Origin: an uncultured Selenomonadales bacterium
GTDB taxonomy: Bacteria; Bacillota; Clostridia; Christensenellales; QALW01
DNA: 40,708 nt
Reading direction: 5' to 3'
NCBI GenBank assembly: GCA_905200615.1
Contig: CAJKLB010000019.1
Span: 1 to 40,708, forward strand
Shown here: in pieces, positions 15,418-22,083 of the stretch
How the letters are laid out: each line of letters begins with the position of its first letter
How positions within the stretch are numbered: position 1 is the first letter of the stretch
The notes under the pieces: generated by a model
Seen by the model: only the letters and a program-made list of their open reading frames with translations
What the model was told of the DNA's origin: nothing
Databases searched by the model: none
Program-made: the position numbers and the translations under genes

Positions 15418-16797
15418 ATGGATCAGGTACAGGAATTAAAACAAAAAAAGATGACTACGGAGCCGGTAGGCAGATTGGTATGCGCTATGGCGGTCCCTAC
15501 CATTATCAGCATGCTGATTTCCTCTATTTATAATATGGCGGATACTTATTTTGTGGGAAAGCTCAATGATATCAGCGCTACCGGCGCGGTAGGAGTAGTC
15601 TTTTCTTTTATGGCCATTATACAGGCAGTGGGATTTTTCTTCGGTCACGGTTCGGGAAATTACATATCGCGCCAACTTGGGAAAAACAATACCGAAAGCG
15701 CGGAAATTATGGCATCTACGGGATTTATATGGTCATTTATTTTCGGCCTTATTATTATGGCCGTAGGCTTTCTTTTCCAAAGCAGTATTGTGTGGGCGCT
15801 GCAGGCTACCGAAACAATTTATCCTTACGCAATGGAGTACATAACGTATATTTTAATTGCCGCGCCTTTTATGTGCGGTTCTTTGGTTTTGAATAATCAA
15901 CTCCGCTTTCAGGGTAGTGCTTTCTATGGCATGATCGGTATCACTTCCGGCGGAATTTTGAATATGATATTGGATCCCATCTTTATTTTTACTTTTCAGC
16001 TCGGTGTATCCGGTGCGGCCGCGGCTACAATGATCAGCCAAATGATCAGCTTTTTTATTCTGCTGATTATGGTTCATAAAAGCGATGCCATTAAAATAAA
16101 AATTAAAAACTTTTCTTTTGCTTTTCGGTGGTTTAAAGAAATATTCCGAGGAGGAATTCCTTCGCTTTGCCGTCAAGGCATCGGCAGCGTTTCTACGATG
16201 TGTTTGAACGCCGGTGCCGGCTATGTAGGGGTCATTATGGGAACGGGCGATGCGCCGATTACCGCGATGACGGTTGTTACTAAAATTATCTATTTTGCCT
16301 CTTCGGCTTTGATCGGCTTTGGTCAGGGATTCCAGCCGGTATGCGGATATAATTACGGTGCGGGACTTTATCAAAGGGTCAGAAAGGCTTTTTGGTTTTG
16401 CGTAAAAACTTCTTCTGTTGTGCTGCTGGTGTTTTCGGTTTTGGGAATTCTCTTTGCGCCTTGGCTGATTGCTTTTGTTCAAAATGAACCGGAGGTCATT
16501 GCGTTTGGAACGATTTCTCTTCGGTATCAATGCGTTACCTTTGCATTGAGCGGGTGGATCGTTATGTGCAATATGATGCAGCAAACCATGGGAAAGGCTG
16601 TGCGGGCATCTATTTTAGCACTTTCCAGACAGGGACTTACCTTTATTCCTTTGGTACTGTTGCTGCCTCGAATTCTGGGACCTTTGGGATTACAGATCGC
16701 GCAGCCTATTGCGGATATTCTGACGTTTGCTATTGCTATACCCCTGCAGATCAGTATTTTAAAAGAAATGCGCAGACAGGAAAAAGAGCTGCAGTAG
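15418..16797 (+). CDS. MATE-family multidrug/metabolite exporter
   Basis: This is a predicted Na+ or H+ coupled exporter in the cytoplasmic membrane. The 459 residues give about 12 hydrophobic helices in two MatE repeats (about 18-180 and 240-405). The family N-terminus MAVPTIISMLISSIYNMADT and the FGHGSGNYISRQLG segment are visible, with the repeat-2 equivalent ALIGFGQGFQPVCGYNYG. The substrate is not predictable. The ribosome binding site is AAGGA. No riboswitch fold was seen in the 95-nt upstream gap. Confidence 0.92.
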   Translation: MDQVQELKQKKMTTEPVGRLVCAMAVPTIISMLISSIYNMADTYFVGKLNDISATGAVGVVFSFMAIIQAVGFFFGHGSGNYISRQLGKNNTESAEIMASTGFIWSFIFGLIIMAVGFLFQSSIVWALQATETIYPYAMEYITYILIAAPFMCGSLVLNNQLRFQGSAFYGMIGITSGGILNMILDPIFIFTFQLGVSGAAAATMISQMISFFILLIMVHKSDAIKIKIKNFSFAFRWFKEIFRGGIPSLCRQGIGSVSTMCLNAGAGYVGVIMGTGDAPITAMTVVTKIIYFASSALIGFGQGFQPVCGYNYGAGLYQRVRKAFWFCVKTSSVVLLVFSVLGILFAPWLIAFVQNEPEVIAFGTISLRYQCVTFALSGWIVMCNMMQQTMGKAVRASILALSRQGLTFIPLVLLLPRILGPLGLQIAQPIADILTFAIAIPLQISILKEMRRQEKELQ

Positions 16798-16859
16798 TTT
16801 TTTCCTTTTTGGTAAATTAAAAATGATAAAAAGGTTTTAAGATCTAAAAATAGAAAAGA

Positions 16860-16895
16860 GCAGAAAAACAGCCGTTTCTCTGCTTTTAATTTTTT
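16860..16895 (+). terminator. Terminator of the MATE exporter gene
   Basis: A 10-bp stem with one mismatch (16860-16869 with 16874-16883), a 4-nt AGCC loop and a downstream TTTTAATTTTTT. Confidence 0.8.
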
Positions 16896-17587
16896 GGTCA
16901 GATAAGATAAAAAAGATATTTTATATATGCACATTTGAACATACATATTATATCTTATAAAAAAAGATGGCAGCGTAAGTCTTCTTATCAATAAATAAAA
17001 ACAAATCGCTTTTAGGTTAAAAACATTCGGATAGTAAAAAGCGGCGTGGTTTTTCCCTCTAAAATACCCTTTTTTCCAGAAAGGAAAATTTTAGGACTGC
17101 ACACCATCGTCACTGATATTGTTTGATTGCTTTTTTAAAATAATTTGTGATTGGATTTTTTTATAAGTTATTTTTTTCGTTTTTATCAATGAAAAAATGT
17201 GGCGTTGCTACCGTGAAAAATCATATTGAAAGCGTGATCTTTGGGGGTAAAAGCAGTGTTTTAAAATGCTTTTACGAAAGAATTGATGATTAAAAAAACG
17301 GCGAAACGGATGTCGGGAAAAATAAAAAATCAGATTTTCCTGTGTGGCTATTTGATTTTTTCAGTGTATATCTACGGTTGATATTATGGCGGGAGGTTAC
17401 TGCTTATCTGCACGAAATCACCGGAAATGCTGATTTTGTAAAAATTTCGTAAAGCCCATGGGGATATTTTATCGGATGGCAAAAGAAATAAAATTTTAAT
17501 AACAGCGTTTTTTCACCATTGCCTGATCATCTTTTTAAGGAGGAAGAAAAATTTTTTTCAGCGGTAGGGAGCATGCTTTTTGCTTGT
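16896..17587. other. Long gap with no recognisable gene
   Basis: This AT-rich stretch is part of an 843-nt gap between the MATE and MreB-like genes. I see no gene or known RNA family. It holds an AT-rich stem-loop (16913-16929 with 16940-16956), which on the minus strand runs into T6, and a perfect 9-bp hairpin (17247-17255 with 17267-17275). A plus-strand frame ending with TAA near 17452 is open for about 50 codons and contains protein-like residues (AYLHEITGNADF). An orphan AAGGAGG lies at 17536 without a start codon. This could be a decayed gene or an unrecognised RNA. Confidence 0.5.
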
Positions 17588-17617
17588 AAAAGATTTGCCG
17601 CAAAGGAATGCGGCAAA
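17588..17617 (-). terminator. Terminator of the MreB-like gene
   Basis: A perfect 9-bp stem TTTGCCGCA / TGCGGCAAA with a 6-nt loop (17594-17617). On the minus strand it is followed by TCTTTTAC and begins 23 nt after the stop codon. Confidence 0.65.
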
Positions 17618-17640
17618 TGAACGGTTTTTTACGGCATGAT

Positions 17641-18654
17641 TTAAATTTCGGTAGGATTTTCCGGATCGGCGTAATCAAGATTATCCAAGCATTTTCCCGC
17701 GCCTAAGGCAACGCAGGAGACGGCATCATCAGCAACATAGCAGTTTAGGCCGAAAGACGAGGAAATCAGTTTATCCAACCCGAACAGCAGGGCGCCGCCG
17801 CCGGTTAAAACGATACCGCTTTCCACAATATCGGCGGCAAGTTCGGGAGGGGTATCATCCAGAACTTTATGGATTTCCGCAATAATCAAAGAAAAGCATT
17901 CTTCCAGTGCCTCGCGAATTTCTTCAGAGGAAACCTCTATACTTTTCGGCAGGCCGGTGAGTAAATTCCGTCCCATGACTTCCGAATAAAGAATTTCATT
18001 TCTGGGCCACGCGGTGCCGATATTAATTTTCAGCATTTCCGCTGTGCGCTCGCCGATCAAAAGATTATGTTTCCGTCTCATATATTTTACAATGGCGTCG
18101 TCCATTTTATTTCCTGCCATTTTCAGGGAAGTGCTGATTACACAAGAACCTAAGGAAAGAATGGCGATATCTGTTGTTCCTCCGCCGATATCTACAATCA
18201 TAGATCCGTGCGGTTTAAAAATATCTAAATCGGCGCCGATCGCGGCGGCACGCGGCTCTTCCATGATATAAGTGCTTTTAGCGCCTAAGCGCTGAGCAGC
18301 ACCCATGACCGAACGGCGTTCTACATCCGTAACGCCGCTGGGCACGCAGATAATAATGCGCGGCTTGAAAAGGCTGCGCTTAGGCAGAGCTTTTTTCATG
18401 AAAAGCTGCAGCATTTCTTGGGTGATATCACAATCGGAAATTACACCGTCACGCAGGGGACGAACTACGGAAATGCTCTCGGGCGCGCGTCCGAGCATTT
18501 TTTGCGCTTCAAAGCCTACGCCTTGAACCTCGTTGGTTTCATTTTCTATAGCAACCACACTGGGTTCCCGTAAAACGATTCCCTTGCCTTTTACGTAAAT
18601 CAAAACGGTGGCCGTACCTAAATCAATGGCAATATCCTGCCTTTTAAAAAACAT
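17641..18654 (-). CDS. mreB: MreB/Mbl-family rod-shape actin homologue
   Basis: This cytoskeletal ATPase guides sidewall synthesis under the membrane. The 337-residue protein has the actin-fold phosphate motifs AIDLGTATVLIYVKGKG (near residue 8) and DIGGGTTDIAI (near 158), and the adenosine motif GIVLTGGGALLFGL (near 285). The wording of the first motif and the C-terminus are closer to Mbl or a stand-alone MreB paralogue than to the MreB of the mreBCD operon, and no mreC or mreD is nearby. The ATG at 18654 has AGAGG at 6-nt spacing; an upstream in-frame start at 18687 has no good site. Confidence 0.92.
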   Translation of the reverse strand: MFFKRQDIAIDLGTATVLIYVKGKGIVLREPSVVAIENETNEVQGVGFEAQKMLGRAPESISVVRPLRDGVISDCDITQEMLQLFMKKALPKRSLFKPRIIICVPSGVTDVERRSVMGAAQRLGAKSTYIMEEPRAAAIGADLDIFKPHGSMIVDIGGGTTDIAILSLGSCVISTSLKMAGNKMDDAIVKYMRRKHNLLIGERTAEMLKINIGTAWPRNEILYSEVMGRNLLTGLPKSIEVSSEEIREALEECFSLIIAEIHKVLDDTPPELAADIVESGIVLTGGGALLFGLDKLISSSFGLNCYVADDAVSCVALGAGKCLDNLDYADPENPTEI

Positions 18655-18757
18655 AAAAAAACCTCTTATTTCTATTTGTTCAAACAAAGAAAATATATTT
18701 GGTCCGCGCTGAAAGACTTTTTATTCGCACCTTTTTTAAGAAAAACTTTCCTGCGTT

Positions 18758-18786
18758 ATTATATCACAGGTTTTTCATATATTCAA
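18758..18786 (-). promoter_or_regulatory. Predicted sigma-A promoter of the MreB-like gene
   Basis: TTGAAT (18786-18781), a 17-bp spacer and a perfect TATAAT (18763-18758) on the minus strand. It gives a leader of about 100 nt. Confidence 0.7.
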
Positions 18787-18816
18787 GTAAATATCTTTCC
18801 CTCTATGTAGATTTTA

Positions 18817-18825
18817 TGATATAAT
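18817..18825 (+). promoter_or_regulatory. Extended -10 promoter of the AlkD-like gene
   Basis: TGATATAAT is an extended -10 (TG, one base, TATAAT at 18820-18825) without a good -35. Transcription would start about 8 nt before the ATG at 18841, leaving a very short leader. Confidence 0.5.
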
Positions 18826-18840
18826 ATCTTTGGTGATGAT

Positions 18841-19545
18841 ATGATTTCCATGGAGAATTATGCGGAAATTTTGAAAAAATTAGAGGAAGCCTCAGATCCG
18901 AAATATCAGGCGTTTCAAGCGCGGCTGCTTCCGGGTGCAAATGTAGCCTACGGCGTGCGTGTTCCGCAGCTTAGAAAAATGGCAAAGGATATTCTAAAAC
19001 AAGATTGGAAAAAGTTCTTAAGGATCGCCAGAGATGACAGCTATGAAGAACAGATGCTGCAAGGGTTTGTCCTTGCGCTTTGCCCGCAGGAATTTGAGCA
19101 AAAGTTTGCGGCGTTTTGTCGGTTTACTCAAAGAATAAAGGATTGGGGTGTATGCGACTGCACCTGCGCGGCGTTTAAGGAGATTAAAGCGCATAGGGAA
19201 GAGATCTTTGGAACTTTAGAAGAAATGACACGATCAACATATGAATTTTCAGTACGAGCGGCCTTGGTCGTTTTCCTTGACTATTTTGCCGATTCTGTGT
19301 ATATTGATAGAGTACTTGCCTGCATTGTCTCGTGCCGGCATTCGGGCTATTACGCAAAAATGGCTGCCGCTTGGGCGCTTTCGGTGCTGTTTTTGACGGA
19401 CCATACAAAAACAACTGCCGCTATTTGCCAGATGGATGCCTTTATACAAAAACAGACGGTGAAAAAAATAAAGGACTCATACCGGATTTCTTATGAAAAT
19501 CTACAAATATTGCAGCAGCGGCTCAGTACGCTTCCGTCAGAATAG
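18841..19545 (+). CDS. AlkD-like DNA alkylation repair protein
   Basis: This is a HEAT-like-repeat DNA glycosylase family member that removes alkylated bases. The 234-residue all-helical protein contains YGVRVPQLRKMAK near residue 37, IKDWGVCDCTCAAFK near 99 (position of the conserved catalytic-region WxxxD) and STYEFSVRAALVVFLDYF near 130, followed by YYAKMAAAWALSV. These match the PF08713-type family. Activity is not certain, because many distant members are uncharacterised. The ATG at 18841 has a weak GGTG upstream; the second ATG, at 18850, is the alternative. Confidence 0.83.
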   Translation: MISMENYAEILKKLEEASDPKYQAFQARLLPGANVAYGVRVPQLRKMAKDILKQDWKKFLRIARDDSYEEQMLQGFVLALCPQEFEQKFAAFCRFTQRIKDWGVCDCTCAAFKEIKAHREEIFGTLEEMTRSTYEFSVRAALVVFLDYFADSVYIDRVLACIVSCRHSGYYAKMAAAWALSVLFLTDHTKTTAAICQMDAFIQKQTVKKIKDSYRISYENLQILQQRLSTLPSE

Positions 19546-19562
19546 GCACTGCGGCTGCGATA

Positions 19563-19608
19563 AAGGCATATGCTGTAATATGGCTGCGGCTTCATGACCG
19601 TATGCCTT
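19563..19608 (+). terminator. Stem-loop between the AlkD-like gene and cysE
   Basis: A 10-bp stem with one G-U pair (AAGGCATATG at 19563-19572, CGTATGCCTT at 19599-19608) encloses a 26-nt loop. No T-run follows, so it may be a weak terminator or a leader structure of cysE. Confidence 0.35.
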
Positions 19609-19637
19609 GATTATATAAATCAAAGTAGGAGAAAAAT

Positions 19638-20252
19638 ATGTTTAAACAACTGAATGAACTGCTTACCGCTTATAAAGAACGCGACCCCGCGGCAAGAAGC
19701 AAAATCAGTATTTTTTTGCTTTACCCCGGTGTGCGGGCGGTGATTGATTATCGTATAGCCCATTGGTTTTATCAGCATGGGCATTTCTTTATTGCACGCT
19801 ATATTTCTCAGCATTCTCGGCGGATTACGGGAATTGAGATTCATCCGGGCGCTCAAATCGGCAGACGTCTTGTGATTGATCACGGAATGGGGGTTGTTAT
19901 CGGTGAAACCACGGTTATCGGTGATGATTGCCTGCTGTATCAGGGGGTAACGCTGGGCGGCTCGGGAAAAGAAAAAGGAAAAAGACATCCCACGTTGGGC
20001 AATCATGTGCTTGTAGGCGCGGGAGCAAAGATTCTGGGCTCTTTTAAGGTGGGGGATCACAGCCGTATCGCCGCCAATGCGGTGGTATTGAATGAGATTC
20101 CGGATCATGCTACGGCAGTGGGAGCGCCGGCAAAGGTAGTACGCGTAGCCGGGGAAAAGGTGGAAATGCTGGATCATGTTCATATACCTGATCCTATTGC
20201 ACAGGCACTGAAAAAGCTTTCGGACAGGATTGACGAATTTGAAAAAAAATAA
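19638..20252 (+). CDS. cysE: Serine O-acetyltransferase
   Basis: CysE makes O-acetylserine from serine and acetyl-CoA, the first step of cysteine synthesis. The 204-residue protein has a short N-terminal helical part (about 1-65) and a left-handed beta-helix of hexapeptide repeats (about 70-170). The substrate-site residues lie in IDHGMGVVIGETTVIGD and LGGSGKEKGKRHPTLG. It is shorter than the E. coli enzyme because the N-terminal domain is reduced, as usual in Firmicutes. AGGAG lies 7 nt upstream. No cysK is adjacent and no T-box leader was seen. Confidence 0.95.
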   Translation: MFKQLNELLTAYKERDPAARSKISIFLLYPGVRAVIDYRIAHWFYQHGHFFIARYISQHSRRITGIEIHPGAQIGRRLVIDHGMGVVIGETTVIGDDCLLYQGVTLGGSGKEKGKRHPTLGNHVLVGAGAKILGSFKVGDHSRIAANAVVLNEIPDHATAVGAPAKVVRVAGEKVEMLDHVHIPDPIAQALKKLSDRIDEFEKK

Positions 20253-20264
20253 TACCGTTGCTTT

Positions 20265-20303
20265 TCGGCTCAGGTCCTTTTTCTCTGAGCCGATTTCTTT
20301 TCT
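20265..20303 (+). terminator. Terminator of cysE
   Basis: A perfect 9-bp stem TCGGCTCAG / CTGAGCCGA (20265-20273 and 20285-20293) followed by TTTCTTTTCT. Confidence 0.85.
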
Positions 20304-20351
20304 CGGTGTTGGATTTCATCAAAAGAGAAATACGAAAAATAACGAATTTTA

Positions 20352-20380
20352 TTGCGATAAGTATATTTTTTGTGTATAAT
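20352..20380 (+). promoter_or_regulatory. Predicted sigma-A promoter of rex
   Basis: TTGCGA (20352-20357), a 17-bp spacer and a perfect TATAAT (20375-20380). Confidence 0.7.
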
Positions 20381-20385
20381 AGTAC

Positions 20386-20403
20386 ATGTTAAAACTTCAT
20401 CAA
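20386..20403 (+). promoter_or_regulatory. Candidate Rex operator at the rex promoter
   Basis: ATGTTAA-N4-TCATCAA resembles the known Rex box TTGTTAA-N4-TTAACAA, with 6 of 7 and 5 of 7 matches. It lies across the expected transcription start, a position suited to autorepression. The right half is weak. Confidence 0.35.
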
Positions 20404-20419
20404 AAACAGGTATTGTTTT

Positions 20420-21061
20420 ATGGAAAATAAAAATGTTTCGATTCAAACACTGCGCAGACTGCCGATCTATCTTCATTATTTAAAAACGGTTAAAAATATG
20501 CCCAATATTTCTGCAACGCTGATTGCCGAAGCATTGGGGTTAAATGATGTTCAGGTCAGAAAGGATATCGGTTCTGTCAGCGGCAGCGGCCGCCCGAAAA
20601 CAGGATATGTTACTTTGGAGCTGATTCGGGAGATTGAGGCCTATTTAGGCTGCGGAGAGGATAATAAAACCGTTCTGATCGGTGCGGGAAATTTGGGGAA
20701 AGCTCTGCTTTCCTATAATGGCTTTTTAGATTACGGCCTGGATGTAGTGGCTGCTTTTGATGTGGATTCTGCTGTTATAGGAAGTGATATCGGAGGTAAA
20801 CCCGTGCTTTCTATGGCACATTTAGGCGAGATTTGTAAAAAATATTCCATTAAATTAGGAATCATTACGGTGCCCGCCGCCGCGGCGCAGACGGCTTGTG
20901 ACGAATTGGTTTCCTATGGGGTTGAGGCTATATGGAATTTCGCGCCTACGGTTTTAAAGGTTCCCGCCGGTGTTTTGGTGGAAAATGAGAACCTTGCTTC
21001 TTCTTTGGCAGTACTTTCCAAACATTTGAAGCAGGCGACGAGAGAGGAAAAAATTAAATGA
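20420..21061 (+). CDS. rex: Redox-sensing transcriptional repressor Rex
   Basis: Rex binds DNA when NADH is low and releases it when the NADH/NAD+ ratio rises, typically derepressing fermentation genes such as adhE. The 213-residue protein has an N-terminal winged helix (about 1-75; RRLPIYLHYLKTV, then LGLNDVQVRKDIG for recognition) and a Rossmann domain with GAGNLGKALLSY near residue 91. The domain-swap C-terminal helix is also present. It lies directly upstream of lysR and adhE. The stop overlaps the LysR start as ATGA. Confidence 0.96.
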   Translation: MENKNVSIQTLRRLPIYLHYLKTVKNMPNISATLIAEALGLNDVQVRKDIGSVSGSGRPKTGYVTLELIREIEAYLGCGEDNKTVLIGAGNLGKALLSYNGFLDYGLDVVAAFDVDSAVIGSDIGGKPVLSMAHLGEICKKYSIKLGIITVPAAAAQTACDELVSYGVEAIWNFAPTVLKVPAGVLVENENLASSLAVLSKHLKQATREEKIK

Positions 21062-21978
21062 ATCTTCTTCATTTAAAATACGCGATAGAAGTGGCTAAAA
21101 CAGCATCTATCACCAAAGCGGCCGAAAATTTGTTTATGGGGCAACCTAATTTAAGCCGGGCGATTAAAGAACTGGAGGAATCCCTGGGATTTGATATTTT
21201 TAGGCGCACATCAAAGGGAATTGTTCCTACGGCCCAAGGGGAAGAATTTCTTGAACAGGCAAGAAGTATTCTTTCTCAGGTGGAAGCTGTAGAAAAAATG
21301 TATAGGACTTCTAAAACCGATACACATAATTTTTCGGTTTCCGTGCCCAGAAGCAGCTATATTTCATACGCGTTTACCCGGTTTGCCGAAAATTTAAATC
21401 GTCAGGAATGTTCCGGAATTTATTATAAAGAAACCGATTTTACCCGTACACTCAGCGATGTGGTTAATGCCGATTATAAACTTGGAATTTTGCGGTATCC
21501 GGCGGCATATGATAAAAATTTAAAAAGTATGCTGGATGAAAAAGGATTGATTGTTGAACTGATTTGTGAATTTGATCCGATGGTTGTGGTGTCAAAAGAC
21601 AGCAATCTGGCGCAAAAAGAAGAGTTGAAGCCGGACGATTTGGAAAATCAAGTAGAAATTATAGGCGCGGAACCCTATGTCCCTTCGGTGGTTGATATGA
21701 AAAAAGACGGACATCGTTTAAAAAAGAAAGAACAGATCTCTGTATTTGATCGAGAAAGCCAATTTGAAGTTCTTTCTCAGCTGCCGCAGACGTTTATGCT
21801 GGAAGCGCCGATTTCCCCGGATCTTTTGCAAAAATTCGGGTTGGTTCAAAAAAGATATTCGGCAGGTAAACAGCGGTTTCGCGACGTGCTGATTTTTAAA
21901 AAGGAATATCGTTTCACGCCCGTGGATATTCGATTTCTTGAGGAGTTGACGCAGAGCAAACGACTTTTTATAAAATAA
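21058..21978 (+). CDS. LysR-family transcriptional regulator
   Basis: The 306-residue protein has an N-terminal winged helix-turn-helix (about 1-60; TASITKAAENLFMGQPNLSRAIKELE). A linker helix and a periplasmic-binding-like effector domain (about 90-300) follow. It is translationally coupled to rex and ends 105 nt before adhE, so adhE is the obvious candidate target. The effector is unknown; ligands near an alcohol/acetaldehyde gene could be an acyl-CoA, acetate or an aldehyde, but the sequence does not tell. Confidence 0.9.
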   Translation: MNLLHLKYAIEVAKTASITKAAENLFMGQPNLSRAIKELEESLGFDIFRRTSKGIVPTAQGEEFLEQARSILSQVEAVEKMYRTSKTDTHNFSVSVPRSSYISYAFTRFAENLNRQECSGIYYKETDFTRTLSDVVNADYKLGILRYPAAYDKNLKSMLDEKGLIVELICEFDPMVVVSKDSNLAQKEELKPDDLENQVEIIGAEPYVPSVVDMKKDGHRLKKKEQISVFDRESQFEVLSQLPQTFMLEAPISPDLLQKFGLVQKRYSAGKQRFRDVLIFKKEYRFTPVDIRFLEELTQSKRLFIK

Positions 21979-21980
21979 TA

Positions 21981-22019
21981 ATATATCGATAAAAGCATAT
22001 CGATATATGGCTTTTGCAT
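21981..22019 (+). promoter_or_regulatory. Paired ATCGAT operator-like element and -35 before adhE
   Basis: Two ATCGAT cores (21985-21990 and 21999-22004) lie 14 bp apart inside a perfect 11-bp inverted repeat (21981-21991 and 21998-22008). AAAAGC (21991-21996) can instead pair with GCTTTT (22010-22015), making an alternative hairpin that could terminate lysR. A possible -35, TTGCAT (22014-22019), follows; its -10 (AATATT after 18 bp) is poor. The same ATCGAT-N8-ATCGAT pattern recurs before the second alcohol dehydrogenase gene. Confidence 0.5.
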
Positions 22020-22083
22020 TTCACATTTTAAATCGGGAATATTAAAATATTGTGAGAGTCAATAGAATAACGGAGGGTAAAAT

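Noticed and set aside
16860..16956. Inverted repeats after the MATE gene as an insertion sequence end or CRISPR repeat.
   Set aside because: They are single stem-loops of different sequence without transposase, target duplication or regular spacing.
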